From: JANWLD01 sp036276695
Lineage (GTDB): Bacteria > Patescibacteriota > Saccharimonadia > Saccharimonadales > 2-12-FULL-41-12
DNA length: 29,780 nucleotides
Direction of reading: 5' to 3'
Assembly (NCBI GenBank): GCA_036276695.1
Contig: DASUOI010000001.1
Coordinates: 1 to 29,780 of the forward strand
Shown: positions 29,631-29,780 of the stretch, in pieces
How positions within the stretch are numbered: position 1 is the stretch's first letter
Layout: each line of letters starts with the position of its first letter
Translations under genes and position numbers: made by a program
The notes under the pieces: generated by a model
Databases searched by the model: none
The model's input: only the letters and a program-made list of their open reading frames with translations
Told to the model about the DNA's origin: nothing

Positions 29631-29780
29631 TCAATTATACGCGATATAGGTAACAGGATTCGCCCACGTTCCGCAGGCCCGAAACTTCGCGATTGAAAAC
29701 ATAGTTTTCATCGGAAGGTTTCCTTGCAGATTGCCACAGGCAATCTTCACCTCCGAAGGCGCCTTCGCAGCTTCAAAACA
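29631..29780 (-). CDS. C-terminal part of an unrecognised ORF, truncated at window edge
   Basis: On the minus strand one frame is open from the right edge to a TGA at 29633-29631, giving 49 codons. The peptide (for example CFEAAKAPSEVKIACGNLQG and later KFRACGTWANPVTYIAYN) has plausible composition and three Cys residues, but I recognise no family. It contains several short palindromes, which may mean that it is structured non-coding DNA rather than a gene end. The 55 bases between this stop and the neighbouring start hold nothing clear. Confidence 0.35.
   Translation of the reverse strand, partial: CFEAAKAPSEVKIACGNLQGNLPMKTMFSIAKFRACGTWANPVTYIAYN
29680..29767. repeat. Cluster of five short inverted repeats
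   Basis: CGAA/TTCG (29680-29689), TGAAAAC-ATA-GTTTTCA (29694-29710), AAGG-TTT-CCTT (29715-29725), AGATTGCC-ACA-GGCAATCT (29728-29746) and the 14-bp perfect palindrome CGAAGGCGCCTTCG (29754-29767), each with a 0-3 base centre. Confidence 0.6.

Noticed and set aside
1..29780. CRISPR array, tRNA, rRNA, insertion sequence or replication origin
   Set aside because: No regularly spaced repeats, cloverleaf-like sequence, transposase frame with terminal repeats or DnaA-box cluster was seen by eye.

Overview
The window looks like a chromosomal segment of a Candidatus Saccharibacteria (TM7, Patescibacteria/CPR) genome. This rests on three things seen in the sequence: a fused S10/spc/alpha/L13-type ribosomal superoperon that lacks L30 and also S10, adk and map; a Cys-depleted L36; and many short single-membrane-type envelope proteins read with the standard code. 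The assignment is an inference from gene content; no 16S gene is present.

Region 1 (1-3456, accessory/envelope): a left-truncated lipoprotein, a PlsC-like acyltransferase, an unrecognised protein, a full-length heliorhodopsin (Schiff-base Lys240, counterion Glu105), a DUF378 membrane protein and a single-domain rhodanese. Region 2 (3460-5434): a minus-strand orphan and, divergent from it, an AT-rich two-gene restriction-modification pair (beta-class DpnA-like methyltransferase plus PD-(D/E)XK nuclease). Region 3 (5502-8873): small membrane proteins, a GlsB/YeaQ-type protein, a two-TM protein flanked by two similar TTGTAA palindromes, a secreted LysM-CHAP peptidoglycan hydrolase and an ImmA/IrrE-type metallopeptidase.

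Region 4 (8887-23786): a strong promoter, a 61-nt near-continuous leader hairpin followed by a T run (candidate attenuator), then L3-L4-L23-L2-S19-L22-S3-L16-L29-S17-L14-L24-L5-S14-S8-L6-L18-S5-L15-SecY-IF1-L36-S13-S11-S4-RpoA-L17-L13-S9. Most junctions overlap by 1 or 4 bases or are a few bases apart, with extra promoters before secY and infA. Region 5 (23840-27573): trpS, an RluD-type pseudouridine synthase, DNA polymerase III delta-prime, a TPR membrane protein and a convergent two-TM protein. Region 6 (27686-29780): glutamine synthetase, a convergent orphan that shares a motif with the orphan in region 2, and a right-truncated reading frame full of short palindromes.

A theme across the window is two modes of translation initiation. 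Operonic and some envelope genes have Shine-Dalgarno sequences. About a dozen stand-alone genes instead have a TATAAT-like -10 box ending only 6-11 bases before the start codon, which predicts leaderless or nearly leaderless mRNAs. This pattern was used to choose several starts (3812, 5750, 6030, 8388). No tRNA, rRNA, CRISPR array or insertion sequence was seen, and there is no gene-free stretch longer than 300 bases.
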